From positions 2,543,196-2,607,195 of the forward strand of contig LT608311.1 in assembly GCA_900095875.1 (NCBI GenBank): 64,000 nt of DNA, in the 5' to 3' direction. The stretch comes from Caecibacter massiliensis (GTDB lineage: Bacteria; Bacillota; Negativicutes; Veillonellales; Megasphaeraceae). Positions 63,134 to 64,000 of this stretch are shown piece by piece; positions within the stretch are counted from its first letter, which is position 1, and each line of letters starts with the position of its first letter. Both the position numbers and the translations under genes were made by a program. The notes under the pieces were generated by a model that ran no database searches, was not told where the DNA came from, and was given only the letters and a program-made list of their open reading frames with translations.

Positions 63134-64000
63134 TCAGGCAGATATTCGCCTAGCTTCTTCTCGTATATTTATCGCAGCGTTCTTATCTCGGTTATGGTGA
63201 CTGCCACATTTAGGACAATCCCATTCCCTTACAGATAAGTCCTTAGTTGCATCGTTTTGGAAGCCACAAACATGACATAGCTGACTGCTTGGATACCACT
63301 TGTCTACCTTTACAAGCTGTTTTCCTTGCCATGCTAATTTGTATTCCAATATATTTGTGAACATATTCCAGCCATTATCTGCTACGGACTTACCAAAACT
63401 GAATTTACCGCCTTTCTTGCGTTTAGCCATCGCCTTGACGCTGATATCCTCAATACCTATGGCATCATAGTGGTCTACCAAGTAGCGGGCTTTTTTGTGC
63501 AGGAAGTCGCGGCGTTGATTGGCAATTTTCTCATGAAGCACAGCTACGCGAAGCCTTTGCTTTTCACGATTGTGGCTTCCTTTTTGCCTTTTGGATAGTT
63601 TTCTTTGTGCTTGAGCCAATCTCTTCTCGGCTTTACGCAAAAAGTCTGGATAATTCGCATTCTCTTCGTCAGAAGCAACATATAGACCGTGCATGGCAAA
63701 ATCAAGCCCAAGAAATTTCTTCGGCATTATAGGGAGTATTTGGTTTTCGTACTCCACCAAAATACTGATATAGAATTTTCCTGAAGGTGTTCTGCTTATG
63801 GTAACGGTCTTTATCGTGCTGTTTTCCATCAGGGGACGATGCAGACATAATTTTACCCAACCAACTTTAGGCAATTTAACCTTATTTCCTTCTAATCGGA
63901 CAGAGCCTTTCTGATTGTTCGTAGAATATGAGCAGTGGCCTGTCTTCTTAGACTTGAAGTGCGGTTTGCCAAAATGTTTTCGGTTGCGAAAAAAATTGTT
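63134..64000 (-). CDS. tnpB: IS200/IS605 family OrfB (TnpB) RNA-guided nuclease, 5' end outside window
   Basis: The minus-strand frame is open to the right edge, so the visible 288 residues are the C-terminal part. RuvC residues are present: D in FLGLDFAMHGLYVAS, E in YDAIGIEDISVKAM, and the last D in HHNRDKNAAINIREE. The four-cysteine zinc finger is LCHVCGFQ...DCPKCGSHH. The protein seems intact here. TnpB nucleases cut DNA guided by RNA transcribed from the element end and favour retention of the transposon. The TnpA recombinase is not in the window. Confidence 0.9.
   Translation of the reverse strand, partial: NNFFRNRKHFGKPHFKSKKTGHCSYSTNNQKGSVRLEGNKVKLPKVGWVKLCLHRPLMENSTIKTVTISRTPSGKFYISILVEYENQILPIMPKKFLGLDFAMHGLYVASDEENANYPDFLRKAEKRLAQAQRKLSKRQKGSHNREKQRLRVAVLHEKIANQRRDFLHKKARYLVDHYDAIGIEDISVKAMAKRKKGGKFSFGKSVADNGWNMFTNILEYKLAWQGKQLVKVDKWYPSSQLCHVCGFQNDATKDLSVREWDCPKCGSHHNRDKNAAINIREEARRISA

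Overview
The window looks like chromosome of a diderm Firmicute of the class Negativicutes, most likely a Megasphaera/Veillonella relative. This is inferred from gene content and protein flavour, not proven. The clues are a two-subunit glycyl-tRNA synthetase behind a T-box, the obgE-yhbY-proBA-nadD-yqeK-LCP-rsfS cluster, a CBS-domain manganese pyrophosphatase, a B12-dependent MetH with a separate activator, and a WbaP-type surface-glycan locus. Housekeeping parts are moderately GC-rich; accessory parts are clearly AT-rich.

Region 1 (1-16577) is a surface polysaccharide (capsule or O-antigen) locus. After a degraded stretch (1-761) come a WbaP-type initiating phosphosugar transferase, a phosphohexomutase and a ManC-type GDP-mannose enzyme. 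Next are two GT4 glycosyltransferases, a LicD-type phosphotransferase, an IspD/TarI-like cytidylyltransferase, an NAD-dependent epimerase-like protein, a GT2, a Wzy-like polymerase and a Wzx flippase. The locus ends with a UDP-galactopyranose mutase lacking its N-terminus and with galU. The AT-rich block 2214-14662 sits between more GC-rich wbaP and glf/galU and looks like an exchangeable cassette. It should supply GDP-mannose and probably a CDP-activated polyol or similar substituent to a Wzx/Wzy polymer.

Region 2 (16578-20697) is a small accessory island bracketed by two copies of an ~85 bp repeat built on a palindrome. It holds a two-gene ATPase plus TOPRIM-like module (candidate phage defence) and decayed fragments of Rpn/PD-(D/E)XK nucleases.

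Region 3 (20698-34430) is mixed metabolism and stress: LOG-like hydrolase, FNT channel, nitroreductase, inositol-monophosphatase-like enzyme, ferritin, secreted phytase-like esterase, MFS exporter, SDR, adenine deaminase plus purine permease, ferredoxin, and XRE and MerR regulators.

Region 4 (34431-57700) is housekeeping, nearly all on the minus strand: ligA, pcrA, ppaC, rplS, glyQS with T-box, a symporter pair, cvfB, rsfS, an LCP protein, yqeK, nadD, proA, proB, yhbY, obgE, htpX and a site-2 protease. One plus-strand gene, a catalytically dead-looking 3-dehydroquinase homologue, interrupts it.

Region 5 (57701-64000) has a possible small structured RNA, a metH without its reactivation domain, and a large protein fusing a MetH-activation-like domain, a [2Fe-2S] domain and an ASKHA (RACE-type) ATPase. 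At the right edge is an IS200/IS605-family TnpB gene with its hairpin end. No tRNA, rRNA or CRISPR array was seen.
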